Positions 1-15,141 of a stretch of 64,000 nt of DNA are shown piece after piece. The position numbers and the translations under genes were made by a program. A model generated the notes under the pieces. That model did no database searches and had not been told where the DNA came from. It saw only the letters and a program-made list of their open reading frames with translations. The DNA is from Microcella humidisoli (GTDB lineage Bacteria > Actinomycetota > Actinomycetes > Actinomycetales > Microbacteriaceae): contig NZ_CP101497.1 of NCBI RefSeq assembly GCF_024362325.1, positions 2,418,001-2,482,000 of the forward strand. The letters are read 5' to 3'. Positions within the stretch are counted from its first letter, which is position 1. Each line of letters starts with the position of its first letter.

Positions 1-30
1 GAGCCCCACAGCCGGTACCGCAGAGATGCG

Positions 31-60
31 AAAGGCCGCGCCCCTCAGGGCGCGGCCTTT
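31..60. terminator. Bidirectional intrinsic terminator downstream of pyk
   Basis: A perfect inverted repeat has 13-base arms (31-43 and 48-60) around the 4-base loop CTCA. The arms begin and end with AAA/TTT, so each strand has a short U run at the end of the stem. It lies 14 bases past the pyk stop codon on the minus strand and could also stop transcription entering from the left on the plus strand. Confidence 0.8.
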
Positions 61-73
61 CGTGCAACCGGCG

Positions 74-1531
74 TCAGTCGGCGTGGTCGCCGCTCTCCCA
101 GACGGGTGCGGCGGCGTTGATGGCATCGCCGACGACGTGCACGCGCAGGTCGTTCGTCGACCCGGAGATTCCGGGAGGCGAGCCGGAGATGACGACGACC
201 TTGTCGCCGACATCGGCCAGGCCCTCGCGCAGCAGCACCTCATCGACCTGGCGGTACATGGCGTCGGTGTGCGTCACGCGGTCGACGAGGAAGGTCTCGA
301 TGCCCCACGTGAGCGACATGCGACGCTGGATGGACTCGAGCGGCGTGAAGGCCTTCATGGGCACGCGGAAGCGCAGGCGAGACATGCGGCGCGCCGAGTC
401 ACCCGACTCGGTGAACACGCACACGTACTTGGCCTCGACGAAGTCGGCGACCTCGGCGGCGGCGAGCGTGATCGCTCCGCCCTGGGTGCGCGGCTTCGTG
501 CCGAGCGGCGGAATGCGCTCGAGGCCGTGCTCCTCAGTCGACGCGACGATGCGAGCCATGGTCGAGACGGTGATGACGGGGAACTCGCCCACGCTCGTCT
601 CGCCGCTCAACATCACGGCGTCAGCACCATCGAGCACCGCGTTCGCGACATCCGAGGTCTCGGCGCGCGTCGGAATCGGATTGCTGATCATCGACTCGAG
701 CATCTGCGTGGCCACGATGACGGGCTTCGCCATACGGCGGGCGAGCTCGACCGCGCGCTTCTGCACGATGGGCACCGCTTCGAGGGGCAGCTCGACACCG
801 AGGTCGCCGCGCGCGACCATGATGCCGTCGAAGGCTTCGATGATCTCTTCGAGAGCATCCACCGCCTGAGGCTTCTCGATCTTCGCGATGACCGGAATCG
901 TGCGGCCTTCCTCGCGCATGATCTGGTGCACGCGGTTGACATCGGAGGCGTTGCGCACGAACGAGAGTGCGATGTAGTCGGCTCCGAGCTTCAGGCCCCA
1001 GCGCAGGTCGTCCTCATCCTTCTCGGAGAGGGCGGGAACGTTGACCGCGACCCCGGGCAGGTTGATGCCCTTGTTGTTCGAGACGGGTCCGGCGACGACG
1101 ACCTCGGTACGCACGCGGATGCCGTCGGTGTCGAGAACGCGCACCTTGACCTTGCCGTCATCGATGAGCAGGAAGTCGCCCGGGTTGACGTCCGCAGGCA
1201 GACCCTTGAAGGTCGTGCTGCAGATCTCTTTCGTGCCGAGGATGTCTTCGGTGGTGATCGTGAAGATGTCGCCTTCGGCGAGCTCGTGAGGCCCGTTCTC
1301 GAACTTGCCGAGGCGGATCTTCGGGCCCTGCAGGTCGACGAGCACCGCCACCGCGCTGCCCGCGTCGGCCGCGGCCTTTCGCACGTTGCGGTAGACCTCC
1401 TCGTGCACCTCGTAGGTGCCGTGGCTCAGGTTCATGCGGGCGACGTTGACGCCGGCCTCGATGATGGCCCGGATGTTCTCGTAGCTGGATGTCGCCGGCC
1501 CGAGGGTGGCGACGATCTTTGCGCGTCTCAT
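74..1531 (-). CDS. pyk: Pyruvate kinase
   Basis: Converts phosphoenolpyruvate and ADP to pyruvate and ATP, the last step of glycolysis, in the cytosol. The 485-residue product begins MRRAKIVATLGPATS, the usual N-terminus. It contains NVARMNLSHG, DLQGPKIRLG and the signature IPVIAKIEKPQAV with the catalytic lysine, then GIMVARGDLGVELP and ATQMLESM. The C-terminal domain is present in full (SGDSARRMSRLRF to the end). The ATG is preceded by AAGGACACC, a good ribosome binding site. A longer frame upstream overlaps gltD and is not used. It lies 59 bases after gltD on the same strand; that gap is a C-rich tract in the message. A bidirectional terminator follows. Confidence 0.97.
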   Translation of the reverse strand: MRRAKIVATLGPATSSYENIRAIIEAGVNVARMNLSHGTYEVHEEVYRNVRKAAADAGSAVAVLVDLQGPKIRLGKFENGPHELAEGDIFTITTEDILGTKEICSTTFKGLPADVNPGDFLLIDDGKVKVRVLDTDGIRVRTEVVVAGPVSNNKGINLPGVAVNVPALSEKDEDDLRWGLKLGADYIALSFVRNASDVNRVHQIMREEGRTIPVIAKIEKPQAVDALEEIIEAFDGIMVARGDLGVELPLEAVPIVQKRAVELARRMAKPVIVATQMLESMISNPIPTRAETSDVANAVLDGADAVMLSGETSVGEFPVITVSTMARIVASTEEHGLERIPPLGTKPRTQGGAITLAAAEVADFVEAKYVCVFTESGDSARRMSRLRFRVPMKAFTPLESIQRRMSLTWGIETFLVDRVTHTDAMYRQVDEVLLREGLADVGDKVVVISGSPPGISGSTNDLRVHVVGDAINAAAPVWESGDHAD

Positions 1532-1590
1532 GGTGTCCTTCAGTGGGGTGGTGGTGGTAGGGGTGGTGCTGATGGTGCGACCCTGCGCGC

Positions 1591-3040
1591 TCAGACGGTG
1601 AGCGGGCGGTCCGTCGCCCGCACGGGCGAGGGCAGGTCGCTCTCGCCCTGCAGGTAGGTGTCGACGGCGGCCGCGACGGCGCGGCCCTCGGCGATGGCCC
1701 AGACGATGAGCGAGGCGCCACGGCCGGCGTCTCCGGCAACGAACACCCCGGTCTCGCCCGTCGTGTAGTCGGCCTGCCGCGCGATCGCACCCGAGCCCTC
1801 GAAGGGCAGCCCGAGCTGGTCGTTCAGCGTGCCGCGGGCGGCACCGGTGAAGCCGAGCGAGAGCAGGACGAGGTCGGCGGGGATCTCGCGCTCGGTGCCC
1901 GCCTTCGGCACCCGCCGTCCGTCGAGGTACTCGGTCTCGGCGACGCGCAGCGCGCGCACCTCGCCCGCCTCGGTCGTGAGGAACTCGACGGTCGAGGCCA
2001 GGTACATGCGCTCGCCGCCCTCCTCGTGGGCGCTCTGCACCTCGAACAGCGTCGGCTGCAGGGGCCACGGCTGCGTCTCGGGGCGCTCGTGCGGCGGCTG
2101 CTTGCCGATCGCGAGGTTGGTGACGCTCAGCGCGCCCTGCCGGTGAGCGGTGCCGATGCAGTCGGCGCCCGTGTCGCCGCCGCCGAGCACGACGACGTGC
2201 TTGCCCTCGGCGGTGATCTGGCCGTCGACGACGTCGCCCGCCTGCACCCGGTTCGACTGCGTCAGGTACTCCATGGCGAAGTGGATGCCCAGAGCATCGC
2301 GCCCCGGAATGGGCAGGTCGCGCGGCTCGGGCGCTCCGGTCGCGATCACGACAGCGTCGTATCGGGTGCGCAGCTCGTCCCACGTGATGTCGACGCCGAT
2401 CTCGACACCCGCGCGGAAACGGGTGCCTTCCGCCTGCATCTGCGTGAGCCGGGCATCCAGGTGCCGCTTCTCCATCTTGAAATCGGGGATGCCGTACCGC
2501 AGCAGCCCGCCGATGCGGTCGTCCTTCTCGAAGACCGCGACCGTGTGCCCGACGCGGGTCAGCTGCTGCGCCGCGGCGAGACCGGCCGGACCGGACCCGA
2601 CGACGGCCACGGTCTTGCCCGTGAGCCGCTCGGGGGGCACGGGCTGCACCCACCCGTTGTTCCACGCCTGCTCGATGATCGACGCCTCGACCTGCTTGAT
2701 CGTGACCGCGGGCTGGTTGATCGCGAGCACGCACGACGATTCGCACGGTGCGGGGCACAGCTTGCCCGTGAACTCGGGGAAGTTGTTCGTCGCGTGCAGT
2801 CGCTCGATCGCCTGACGGCCCTCGCCGCGCCACGTCAAGTCGTTCCACTCGGGAATGAGGTTGCCGAGCGGGCATCCCTGGTGGCAGAACGGGATGCCGC
2901 AGTCCATGCAGCGACCGGCCTGTCGGCGCAGCACACCGGAGTCGCCCTGCTCGTAGACCTCTTTCCAGTCCATCAGGCGGAGCGGAACGGGCCGGCGCGG
3001 CGGCAGCTCGCGCTCGGGAACAGTGATGAATCCGCGGGGA

Positions 3041-3048
<8 letters not shown>
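1591..3048 (-). CDS. gltD: Glutamate synthase small subunit (NADPH)
   Basis: The beta subunit takes electrons from NADPH through FAD and iron-sulfur centres and passes them to GltB for glutamate synthesis. The 485-residue protein has the N-terminal cysteine clusters [14 protein letters not shown] and CPAPCESSC that bind [4Fe-4S]. An FAD-binding [15 protein letters not shown] and an NADPH-binding [12 protein letters not shown] follow. The GTG start overlaps the end of gltB by 8 bases and is preceded by GGAGGTGACTG, so translation is probably coupled to gltB. Confidence 0.97.
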
Positions 3049-7618
<4,570 letters not shown>

Positions 7619-7769
7619 CAGAACCGTCCTCACGTTGTTGCGGAAACCGTGTGGGACGTCGCTGGCCCGGAGGGTGGAAGCGCGCGCAGACTGCGCCGCA
7701 GATGCCGGATCGAGTGTGGTGGCGATCCTGTTCACCTCCCGCGGCGCTCGGTGAGCGTCATGGATGGTG

Positions 7770-8786
7770 TCACGGCTTCGCGGCGGACCCGCTTGTGGCG
7801 TCGGTCGAACCGGTTGCACCGGCGGCGGCGAGAGCCTCATTGCCCTCGTCGTCGGAGTCGGTGTAGACGTCTTCGGAGTCTACCCCAGCCTCGGGCGACC
7901 ACTCCCGACCCGCCACGTAGGGCGAGGGCTCGAGGCCCGTGTGCCGGCGCGACTGCACGATGATGATGATGAGGCCGATGAGCACCGCGGCCCACGCGCC
8001 CCAGACGTTCACGCGGATACCGAGGAAGAGCTCGCTCGGGTCGAGGCGGATGGTCTCGAAGACGCTGCGACCGGTGCCGTACCAGATCAGGTAGATGCCG
8101 AGCTGCTTGCCCCACTGCAGCACGAAGCGGCGCGCGAGCAGCAGGATGACGATCGCACCCGTCACGTTCCAGAGGATCTCGTAGAGGAACGTGGGGTGGA
8201 AGAGCACGTCCTCGGGCAGACCGACGGGGATGGCGTCGTTGGGGCGATCGATCTCGAGGCCCCACGGCAGGTCGGTCGGCAGGCCGAAGAGCTCTTGATT
8301 GAACCAGTTGCCGAGACGGCCGAACGCCTGGGCGAGCAGCAGGCCCGGCGCGAGCGCGTCGGCGAAACTCCAGAATCGGATGCCCGTGACCCGGCACCCG
8401 ATCCACACGCCGAGGGCGCCGCCGATCAGGGCGCCGAAGATCGCCATGCCGCCCTCCCAGATGTAGAGCGTCTTGAGCAGGTCGGCACCCTCGAAGAAGT
8501 AGTCGTCGGGGTGGGTCAGCACGTGGTAGATGCGACCGCCGATGATGCCGAAGGGCACCGCGAAGAGCGCGATGTCGAGCGTGATCCACGGCTCGGCCCC
8601 ACGTGACGAGAGACGGCGGTTCGTGAGCATCACGGCCACCACGATGCCCGCGAGGATGCACAGCGCGTAGGCGTAGATGTTGACGTCGAAGCCGAACCAG
8701 GTGAGCCCGATGTCACGCAGCCACTGACCGAGGTTGAAGACCTGCCACTCGGGAGGCGGGCTCGGGATGCTGAGGGGCTGGATCAC
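7770..8786 (-). CDS. lgt: Prolipoprotein diacylglyceryl transferase
   Basis: Transfers diacylglycerol from phosphatidylglycerol to the lipobox cysteine of preprolipoproteins, in the plasma membrane. The 338-residue polytopic protein has about seven hydrophobic segments. It carries the Lgt signature [13 protein letters not shown] followed by [11 protein letters not shown], and the upstream [17 protein letters not shown]-terminal tail of about 60 residues is acidic and Ala/Ser-rich, as in other actinobacterial Lgt proteins. The start is GTG with AAAGG about ten bases upstream. It follows trpA by 53 bases. A likely substrate in this window is the ABC-transporter lipoprotein at 35111-36139. Confidence 0.96.
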   Translation of the reverse strand: MIQPLSIPSPPPEWQVFNLGQWLRDIGLTWFGFDVNIYAYALCILAGIVVAVMLTNRRLSSRGAEPWITLDIALFAVPFGIIGGRIYHVLTHPDDYFFEGADLLKTLYIWEGGMAIFGALIGGALGVWIGCRVTGIRFWSFADALAPGLLLAQAFGRLGNWFNQELFGLPTDLPWGLEIDRPNDAIPVGLPEDVLFHPTFLYEILWNVTGAIVILLLARRFVLQWGKQLGIYLIWYGTGRSVFETIRLDPSELFLGIRVNVWGAWAAVLIGLIIIIVQSRRHTGLEPSPYVAGREWSPEAGVDSEDVYTDSDDEGNEALAAAGATGSTDATSGSAAKP

Positions 8787-8839
8787 GTCGTCAGAACCTT
8801 TCGCGGGCGGTCAGGCATGGTGGGGGGGCCGCAGACAGC

Positions 8840-9622
8840 CTAGCGGCGGGTTCCGGCCGCGAGCTCGCCGGCGACCTTCGCCACCTCGGCCACACCGCCC
8901 TGCTCGAGAGCCGCGACGAGTCGCGAGCCGACGATCGCACCGTCGGCGTAGCTCAGCACGTCAGCGACCTGCTCGGCGGTCGAGATGCCGAGGCCGACGC
9001 AGGCGCTCGTCGACCCGGCCTCGCGCAGCCGGGAGACCACGCCGCGCGCGGCCTTGTCGACGTCGTCGCGCGCTCCGGTGATGCCCATCGTCGACACCGC
9101 GTAGACGAAGCCGCGACTCGCGTCGACCGCTTGCCTCATGCGCGCGTCGCTCGACGAAGGCGCGGCGAGGAAGACGCGGTCGAGGTCGTGCTCGGTCGAC
9201 GCGGTCATCCACTCCGCGGCCTCGTCGGGGATGAGGTCGGGGGTGATGAGCCCCGCTCCCCCGGCGTTCTGCAGGTCGGTCGCGAAGCGCTCGACCCCGT
9301 ACTGCACGACCGGGTTCCAGTAGGTCATGACGAGCAGCGAGGCGTCGACGCGCGCGCGGATGCGTTCGACCGCCTCGAAGCCGTGGCGCAGGCGGAACCC
9401 GTTCCGCAGCGCCGTCTGCGTCGCCCGCTGGATCGTGAGCCCGTCCATGACGGGGTCGCTGTAGGGCAGCCCGAGCTCGACGATGTCGACGCCGTTCTCG
9501 ACGAGCGCCACGGCGGCATCGACGCTCGCATCGAGGCTCGGGAAGCCCACGGGCAGGTAGCCGATGAGCGCGCCCGAGGCTTCGTCATTGCGGGTGCGGA
9601 TGGTGTCGGCGACAGTGCTCAT
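8840..9622 (-). CDS. trpA: Tryptophan synthase alpha subunit
   Basis: Cleaves indole-3-glycerol phosphate to indole and glyceraldehyde-3-phosphate; indole is channelled to TrpB. The 260-residue TIM-barrel protein contains [16 protein letters not shown], which holds the catalytic Glu and Asp, and ends with the phosphate-binding [10 protein letters not shown] and GAIVGSRLV segments. The ATG overlaps the trpB stop codon (ATGA), so I used that start rather than an in-frame extension into trpB. Confidence 0.97.
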   Translation of the reverse strand: MSTVADTIRTRNDEASGALIGYLPVGFPSLDASVDAAVALVENGVDIVELGLPYSDPVMDGLTIQRATQTALRNGFRLRHGFEAVERIRARVDASLLVMTYWNPVVQYGVERFATDLQNAGGAGLITPDLIPDEAAEWMTASTEHDLDRVFLAAPSSSDARMRQAVDASRGFVYAVSTMGITGARDDVDKAARGVVSRLREAGSTSACVGLGISTAEQVADVLSYADGAIVGSRLVAALEQGGVAEVAKVAGELAAGTRR

Positions 9623-10836
9623 GCCGAGGCCTCCGCCGCTGCGGCGTCGAGCAGTCCGAAGTAGCGGGCCGCCGTCTCCATGTCCTTGTCGCCGCGGCCG
9701 CTCAGGGAGACGAGCACGATGCCCTCCGGCCCCAGCTCGCGGCCGAGCTCGATCGCACCGTGCAGGGCATGCGCCGTCTCGATGGCAGGGATGATGCCCT
9801 CGGTGCGGCTCAGCAGGCGCAGGGCATCCATCGCCTGGGCATCGGTGACGGGGCGGTACTCGGCGCGCCCGATCGAGTCGAGCCACGCGTGCTCGGGGCC
9901 GACGCCCGGGTAGTCGAGGCCGGCGGAGATGGAGTGGGACTCCATCGTCTGCCCGTCCTCGTCCTGCAGCATGAGGCTGCGGGCGCCGTGCAGAACGCCG
10001 GGGCGGCCCTTCGAGATCGTCGCGGCGTGGAACATCGTGTCGACGCCATCGCCCGCCGCCTCATTGCCGACCAGGCGCACGCTCTCGTCGTCGAGGAAGG
10101 CATGGAAGATGCCCATGGCGTTGCTGCCGCCGCCCACGCACGCGACCACGGCGTCCGGCAGTCGACCGGTCAGGGCCAGCACCTGCTCGCGGGCCTCGGT
10201 GCCGATGACCGAGTGGAAGTCGCGCACCATCGTCGGGAAGGGGTGCGGGCCGGCGACCGTGCCGAGCAGGTAGTGCGTGTTCTCGACGTTGGCGACCCAG
10301 TCGCGCAGTGCTTCGTTGATCGCGTCTTTCAGCGTGCGCGAGCCGACCGTGACGGGCACGACCTCGGCGCCCAGCAGCTTCATGCGGGCGACGTTGAGGG
10401 CCTGGCGCTCGGTGTCGACCTCGCCCATGTAGACGACGCACTCGAGGCCGAAGAGCGCGGCGGCCGTCGCGCTCGCGACGCCGTGCTGACCCGCCCCGGT
10501 CTCGGCGATGATGCGGGACTTGCCGAGGCGCTTGGCGAGCAGGGCCTGCCCGAGCACGTTGTTGATCTTGTGGCTGCCGGTGTGGTTCAGGTCTTCGCGC
10601 TTGAGGATGATGCGCGCGCCACCGGCGTGCTCGGCGAACCGCTTCGCCTCGGTGATGATCGACGGCCGCCCCGTGTAGGTGCGGTGCAGCTCGGCGAGCT
10701 CGGCCGCGAATGCCGGGTCGGCTTTCGCCGCCTGGTAAGCGGCGTCGAGCTCGTCAAGCGCGGCGATGAGCGACTCGGGCACGAAGCGCCCGCCGAACTC
10801 GCCGAAGTACGGGCCGACCTGTTCGCGCAGATTCAT
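9619..10836 (-). CDS. trpB: Tryptophan synthase beta subunit
   Basis: A PLP enzyme that condenses indole with serine to give tryptophan. The 405-residue protein shows [11 protein letters not shown] at the N-terminus, the PLP lysine in [23 protein letters not shown], and the phosphate-binding GGGSNAMG. Length and order match TrpB1, the type that pairs with TrpA. It overlaps trpC upstream and trpA downstream by four bases each (ATGA), consistent with equal synthesis of the two subunits. Confidence 0.98.
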   Translation of the reverse strand: MNLREQVGPYFGEFGGRFVPESLIAALDELDAAYQAAKADPAFAAELAELHRTYTGRPSIITEAKRFAEHAGGARIILKREDLNHTGSHKINNVLGQALLAKRLGKSRIIAETGAGQHGVASATAAALFGLECVVYMGEVDTERQALNVARMKLLGAEVVPVTVGSRTLKDAINEALRDWVANVENTHYLLGTVAGPHPFPTMVRDFHSVIGTEAREQVLALTGRLPDAVVACVGGGSNAMGIFHAFLDDESVRLVGNEAAGDGVDTMFHAATISKGRPGVLHGARSLMLQDEDGQTMESHSISAGLDYPGVGPEHAWLDSIGRAEYRPVTDAQAMDALRLLSRTEGIIPAIETAHALHGAIELGRELGPEGIVLVSLSGRGDKDMETAARYFGLLDAAAAEASA

Positions 10837-11609
10837 GAGACCGCCAAGAACTCGTTGAGGGCGGCGACAGGGTCGCCGCCGGTGACCAGGGCTTCGCCGA
10901 CCAGCACCACATCGGCTCCTGCTCGACGGTAGTGCTCGACGTCTGCGACTCCGCTGACTGCCGACTCCGCGATGCGCACCGTGCCGTCGGGGATGCTCGG
11001 CGCCAGTCGACCGAACAGATCGCGATCGAGCTCGAAGGTGCTGAGGTCGCGCGCGTTGACGCCGATCACGCTCGCGCCCAGGTCGACCGCTCGGCGCACC
11101 TCGTCGGCGTCGTGCGTCTCGACGAGCGGCGTCATGCCGAGCTCGAGGATGAGCGCGTGCAACGCGTGCAGCGTCGGGTCGTCGAGCGCCGCGACGATAA
11201 GCAGCACGAGGTCGGCTCGCGCGGCCCGCGCCTCGAGCACCTGGTACGGCTCGGCGATGAAGTCCTTCCGCAGCACCGGGACGCTCACGGCGGCGCGCAC
11301 GGCGTCGAGGTCGGCCAGGCTACCGCCGAACCGGCGCCCCTCCGTCAGCACGCTGATGGCCGAGGCGCCGCCCTCGGCGTACTGACGGGCGAGCAGGGCC
11401 GGATCGGGGATGCTCGCCAGAGCACCGCGCGACGGGCTCGCGCGCTTGACCTCGGCGATCACCTTGATGCGGTCGCCGCGCTGCAGAGCAGCGCGCGCGT
11501 CGAGCGCGGGCGCCTGGGCGAGCGCCTCGCGCTCGACCTGGGCGAGAGGGCGCAGTGCGCGGCGCTGCGCCGCGTCGTCGAGCGCCCCGGCGACGAGGCC
11601 GTCGAGCAC
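10833..11609 (-). CDS. trpC: Indole-3-glycerol phosphate synthase
   Basis: Closes the indole ring from carboxyphenylaminodeoxyribulose phosphate, the step before TrpA. The 258-residue TIM barrel has [14 protein letters not shown] with the catalytic lysine, [26 protein letters not shown] and IAESAVSG, the standard strand-end motifs. It is not fused to TrpF. The GTG start immediately follows the TAA of the small upstream HGxxPAAW gene, suggesting translational coupling. Confidence 0.96.
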   Translation of the reverse strand: MLDGLVAGALDDAAQRRALRPLAQVEREALAQAPALDARAALQRGDRIKVIAEVKRASPSRGALASIPDPALLARQYAEGGASAISVLTEGRRFGGSLADLDAVRAAVSVPVLRKDFIAEPYQVLEARAARADLVLLIVAALDDPTLHALHALILELGMTPLVETHDADEVRRAVDLGASVIGVNARDLSTFELDRDLFGRLAPSIPDGTVRIAESAVSGVADVEHYRRAGADVVLVGEALVTGGDPVAALNEFLAVS

Positions 11610-11840
11610 TTAGGAGTGCACCTTCGGGAAGTACTTCGGCCCGCGCACGCCGTAGCCGGCCTTGGCGAGCAGCCCGCCGATGATCCAGCCCACGAGCACG
11701 AGGGCCGCACTCGCCCAGACCAGCCAGGCGAGCTCGAAGAAGAAGGCGACCGTGCCGATCGTGAAACCGACGAGCATGATGGTCACGGCGGTCCAGGCGG
11801 CGGGCGAGTGTCCGTGGCCGGGGTCGTTCTGCGCGTTCAT
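11610..11840 (-). CDS. HGxxPAAW-motif small membrane protein
   Basis: A 76-residue protein with the N-terminal motif HGHSPAAW. Two closely spaced hydrophobic helices follow (TAVTIMLVGFTIGTVAFFF and LAWLVWASAALVLVGWIIGG), then the tail KAGYGVRGPKYF. This is the HGxxPAAW family of actinobacteria, usually found beside trpC; its function is unknown. Three start codons lie in a row (GTG, ATG, ATG). The last is best spaced from AGGAG, so I used it. Its position between the trp membrane protein and trpC suggests a role linked to tryptophan synthesis or aromatic transport, but that is guilt by association only. Confidence 0.85.
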   Translation of the reverse strand: MNAQNDPGHGHSPAAWTAVTIMLVGFTIGTVAFFFELAWLVWASAALVLVGWIIGGLLAKAGYGVRGPKYFPKVHS

Positions 11841-11877
11841 CATCACTCCTGTGGGGATCGGTCGGTTGGGTGCGAGT

Positions 11878-12507
11878 CTATCGTGCCGTCGGGTCGTCGC
11901 CGTCGCTCAGCGCATCCCAGGCGTCGAGCCGAGCGCTATGGCCTGAGCCCTCCGCCGGCGCGAGCCGAACGGCGTCGTAGCGTCGCGTGCGCGGGGGCCA
12001 GCGGGATGCTGTGGCGGCGATGAACAGGCCGATGGCGACGCCGGCGGCACCCGCCGCGATCGCGACCCCGGGCCAGGGGGTGAGGGCGGCGTCGGAGACG
12101 AGAGCCCGGAGGGCCGCGTCGCCCGCGATACCGGTCGTCTCGGTGATGCGGGCGGCCGCGGAGGCGACCGGATCGCCGACCGCGAGCACGCCGGAGACGG
12201 CGATGCCAAGACCGAGCAAGGACTGCAGGAGCCCGAGCAGCACCCGGAAGACCGGACCGGCGAGAGCGAGAGCGCCGACGAGCGCGAGCGCCGCGAGTGC
12301 GAGGGGCGGCACGGCGGGCGCGGCGGCATCCCCCGCAGCGATCACCACGCGCTCATCCGCCAACGTCACGATCACCCAGGGCTGCGACCACGCAAGGAAC
12401 GCGGTCGCCCCGACCAGGACGGGCAGCAGCAGGGCGAGCAACCGCACCCGGCGCGACCCCGCGGGAGGGCCCTCGGGGGTCGTCGCTGACTCGACGCTGT
12501 CGGTCAT
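11878..12507 (-). CDS. Trp biosynthesis-associated membrane protein
   Basis: A 209-residue integral membrane protein with about four hydrophobic helices: LLALLLPVLVGATAFLAW near the start, two in the middle, and AIAAGAAGVAIGLFIAATA near residues 155-173. The tail is cytosolic and charged. Position and composition match the actinobacterial trp-operon membrane protein family (TIGR02234 type), which has no known activity. Its ATG overlaps the trpE stop codon by four bases. Confidence 0.8.
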   Translation of the reverse strand: MTDSVESATTPEGPPAGSRRVRLLALLLPVLVGATAFLAWSQPWVIVTLADERVVIAAGDAAAPAVPPLALAALALVGALALAGPVFRVLLGLLQSLLGLGIAVSGVLAVGDPVASAAARITETTGIAGDAALRALVSDAALTPWPGVAIAAGAAGVAIGLFIAATASRWPPRTRRYDAVRLAPAEGSGHSARLDAWDALSDGDDPTAR

Positions 12508-14024
12508 GGTGTGCCCCGGTGGAGGGCGTTGGCGATCGCGACAGCGCGCAGCGGAGCGGCGGCCTTCGAGAGGGTCTCCTGGAACTCGGTCTCCGGCACC
12601 GAGTCGGCGACGAGCCCCGCGCCGGCCTGCACGCGAGCCACACCGTCGGCGAGGAAGGCCGTGCGGATCGCGATCGCGAGATCGAGATCGCCGGAGAAGC
12701 CGAAGTACCCGACGACTCCCCCGTAGACACCGCGGCGGGCGGGCTCGAGCTCGTCGATGATCTGCAGCGCCCGCGGCTTCGGCGCTCCGCTCAGGGTGCC
12801 GGCGGGAAAGGTGGCCCGGAACACGTCGATGGGCGTGACGTCGGATCGCAGGTCGCCCTCGACGCTCGAGACGAGGTGCATGATGTGGCTGAAGCGCTCG
12901 ACCTGCATGAACTCGGTCACCTCGACCGAACCGGCCCGGCAGACCTTCGACAGGTCGTTGCGGCCCAGGTCGACGAGCATGAGGTGCTCCGCCTGCTCTT
13001 TGCGGTCGGCGAGCAGTTCGTCGGCGAGCTCTCCGTCGCGCTCCGGGGTGTCGCCGCGCGGCCGGGAGCCCGCGATCGGGTGCGTGTAGACGCGCCCGTC
13101 GGTCACCTTCACGAGTGCCTCGGGTGACGACCCGACGATCGCGTACGGCGCGCCCTCGGCGGTCTCGAGGGCGAGCGCGTACATGTAGGGCGAGGGGTTG
13201 AGTGCGCGCAGCACGCGGTAGACGTCGAGGGGGCTCGCCGTGAGCTCGTGGTCGAAACGCTGCCCGACCACGACCTGGAACACGTCGCCATCGCGGATGA
13301 ACTGCTTCGAGCGCTCGACCGCTGCGAGGAACTCGGCGGGGGTCGAGCGGTGATGCGGTCGCGGTGCGGTGTCGAGGTCGATCCGCGCGATGCCGGGCTC
13401 GGCCGGGGCGGCGAGGGAGGCTTCGAGCGCGTCGAGCCGCTGCTGGGCATCCGACCACAGCGCCTGCTCGTCGTCGACACCGTCGCCGAGCGCGCTCGCG
13501 ATGAGCGAGACGGTGCCCTGTCGGTGGTCCATGACGATGAGCTCGCTCACGAAGGCCATCGCCAGCTCGGGGCAGGGGAAGTCGCTGGGCGGCGCATCCG
13601 GCAGGTGCTCGACCTGCCGCACGGCGTCCCAGCCGATGAACCCGACGAGCCCGCCCGTCAACGGCGGATTGCCGGGCACGTCGGGCGAGCGCCAGCGCGC
13701 GTAGAGAGCGTCGAGGGCCGCGAGGGTCGTGGAGGGCATGGGGCCGCCGAACGCGCGCTCGGCATCCAGCGAATCGGCGAGCCAGACAGCGGCGCCCTGG
13801 TGCTCGGTCAGCACCCCGAACGAGCGCACGCCGACGAAGGAATAGCGCGACCAGATGCCGCCCTGCTCGGCGGATTCGAGCAGGAAGCCGCCCGTGCGGC
13901 CCTCGGCGAGGGAACGGTAGAGGCCGACCGGCGTGAGCGCGTCGGCGAAGAGGGTGCGGATGACCGGCACGACCCGCGCGGTGGCCAGCTGCCGGGCGAA
14001 CTCCTCGCGCGTCGTCGTGCTCAC
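12504..14024 (-). CDS. trpE: Anthranilate synthase component I
   Basis: Makes anthranilate from chorismate with ammonia from a separate glutaminase subunit (TrpG), which is not in this window. The 506-residue protein keeps both tryptophan feedback motifs, LLES (in [11 protein letters not shown]) and NPSPYMY. The catalytic core has [32 protein letters not shown] and [12 protein letters not shown] used the GTG that overlaps the hisI stop (GTGA). An in-frame start further upstream would run into hisI. Enzyme activity is therefore likely inhibited by tryptophan. Confidence 0.96.
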   Translation of the reverse strand: MSTTTREEFARQLATARVVPVIRTLFADALTPVGLYRSLAEGRTGGFLLESAEQGGIWSRYSFVGVRSFGVLTEHQGAAVWLADSLDAERAFGGPMPSTTLAALDALYARWRSPDVPGNPPLTGGLVGFIGWDAVRQVEHLPDAPPSDFPCPELAMAFVSELIVMDHRQGTVSLIASALGDGVDDEQALWSDAQQRLDALEASLAAPAEPGIARIDLDTAPRPHHRSTPAEFLAAVERSKQFIRDGDVFQVVVGQRFDHELTASPLDVYRVLRALNPSPYMYALALETAEGAPYAIVGSSPEALVKVTDGRVYTHPIAGSRPRGDTPERDGELADELLADRKEQAEHLMLVDLGRNDLSKVCRAGSVEVTEFMQVERFSHIMHLVSSVEGDLRSDVTPIDVFRATFPAGTLSGAPKPRALQIIDELEPARRGVYGGVVGYFGFSGDLDLAIAIRTAFLADGVARVQAGAGLVADSVPETEFQETLSKAAAPLRAVAIANALHRGTP

Positions 14025-14383
14025 GAGCGGGCTCCCACAACGGGCTCGAGCGGGTCGACGTCGAAGCAGGAGCGCGCGCCCGTGTGGCACGCCACGCCTA
14101 CCTGGTCGATCTGCACGAGCAAGGTGTCTCCGTCGCAGTCAAGCGCGGCGCCGCGCACGTGCTGCGCGTGGCCGCTCGTGTCGCCCTTGCGCCAGTACTC
14201 CTGCCGCGAGCGGCTCCAGAACGTCACACGGCCCTCGGTGAGCGTGCGGCGCAGCGCCTCGGCGTCCATCCAGCCGACCATGAGCACCTCGCGCGTGTCG
14301 TGCTGCTGGATGACGGCCGGCAGCAGCCCGGCCGCATCGAACCGCACGCGGTCGAGCACCGCATCGATGTCGAGCTCGCTCAT
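14021..14383 (-). CDS. hisI: Phosphoribosyl-AMP cyclohydrolase
   Basis: Opens the purine ring of phosphoribosyl-AMP, the third step of histidine synthesis. The 120-residue single-domain enzyme has [18 protein letters not shown] and [13 protein letters not shown], then CHTGARSCF, which supply the metal ligands. HisE is a separate gene here, as in most actinobacteria. It overlaps hisF upstream and trpE downstream by four bases each. Confidence 0.96.
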   Translation of the reverse strand: MSELDIDAVLDRVRFDAAGLLPAVIQQHDTREVLMVGWMDAEALRRTLTEGRVTFWSRSRQEYWRKGDTSGHAQHVRGAALDCDGDTLLVQIDQVGVACHTGARSCFDVDPLEPVVGARS

Positions 14384-15141
14384 CGCACGCTCATCCCCTC
14401 TGCGCGCAGCGCATCCTTGACCTGGCCGACCGTGAGCTCCGCGTTGTGAAAGACGCTCGCCGCGAGCACGGCGTGGGCACCGGCCGCCACCGCGGGGGCG
14501 AAGTGCTGCAGCGCTCCTGCGCCACCCGAGGCGATCACGGGCACGCTCGAGATCTCGGCGATCGCCTCGATGAGCTCGAGATCGAATCCGTTCTTCGTGC
14601 CGTCGGCGTCGATCGAGTTGACGAGCAGCTCGCCGGCGCCGCGCTCGATCGACTCGCGCGCCCACGCGACGGCGTCGATGCTCGTGCGCTCTCGACCGCC
14701 ATGGGTCGTGACGACGAAGCCGCTCGGTGCCGCGGCATCGCGCGTGACGTCGAGCGAGAGCACGCAGACCTGGGCACCGAATCGGTCGGCGATCTCATCG
14801 ATGAGCGCGGGGCGTGCGATGGCGGCGCTGTTGACGCCGATCTTGTCGGCCCCGTGGGCGAGCAGTCGAGCGACGTCGTCGACCGCGCGCACGCCGCCCC
14901 CGACCGTGAGCGGGATGAACACCTGCTCGGCCGTCGCCCGGACGAGGTCGAACATCGTCTCGCGGTTGTCGACCGTGGCCTTCACGTCGAGGAACGTGAT
15001 CTCGTCGGCACCCTGCTCGTAGTAGGTGCGCGCGAGTTCGATGGGGTCGCCCGCGTCGCGCAGATCGAGGAAGTTGACCCCCTTGACCACGCGGCCCGCG
15101 GCGACGTCGAGGCAGGGGATGACCCGGACGGAGACGGCCAT
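14380..15141 (-). CDS. hisF: Imidazole glycerol phosphate synthase cyclase subunit
   Basis: Forms imidazole glycerol phosphate and AICAR using ammonia from HisH. The 253-residue TIM barrel starts [21 protein letters not shown] with the catalytic aspartate. It shows [31 protein letters not shown] with the second catalytic aspartate, and [10 protein letters not shown]. Its ATG shares one base with the hisG stop (TGATG). Its partner HisH and the isomerase HisA are not in the window. Confidence 0.97.
   Translation of the reverse strand: MAVSVRVIPCLDVAAGRVVKGVNFLDLRDAGDPIELARTYYEQGADEITFLDVKATVDNRETMFDLVRATAEQVFIPLTVGGGVRAVDDVARLLAHGADKIGVNSAAIARPALIDEIADRFGAQVCVLSLDVTRDAAAPSGFVVTTHGGRERTSIDAVAWARESIERGAGELLVNSIDADGTKNGFDLELIEAIAEISSVPVIASGGAGALQHFAPAVAAGAHAVLAASVFHNAELTVGQVKDALRAEGMSVR

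Noticed and set aside
7732..7761. A 9-codon minus-strand frame (MTLTERRGR) before gltB that could be a leader peptide
   Set aside because: No good ribosome binding site, no attenuator hairpin and no glutamate-related codon bias.
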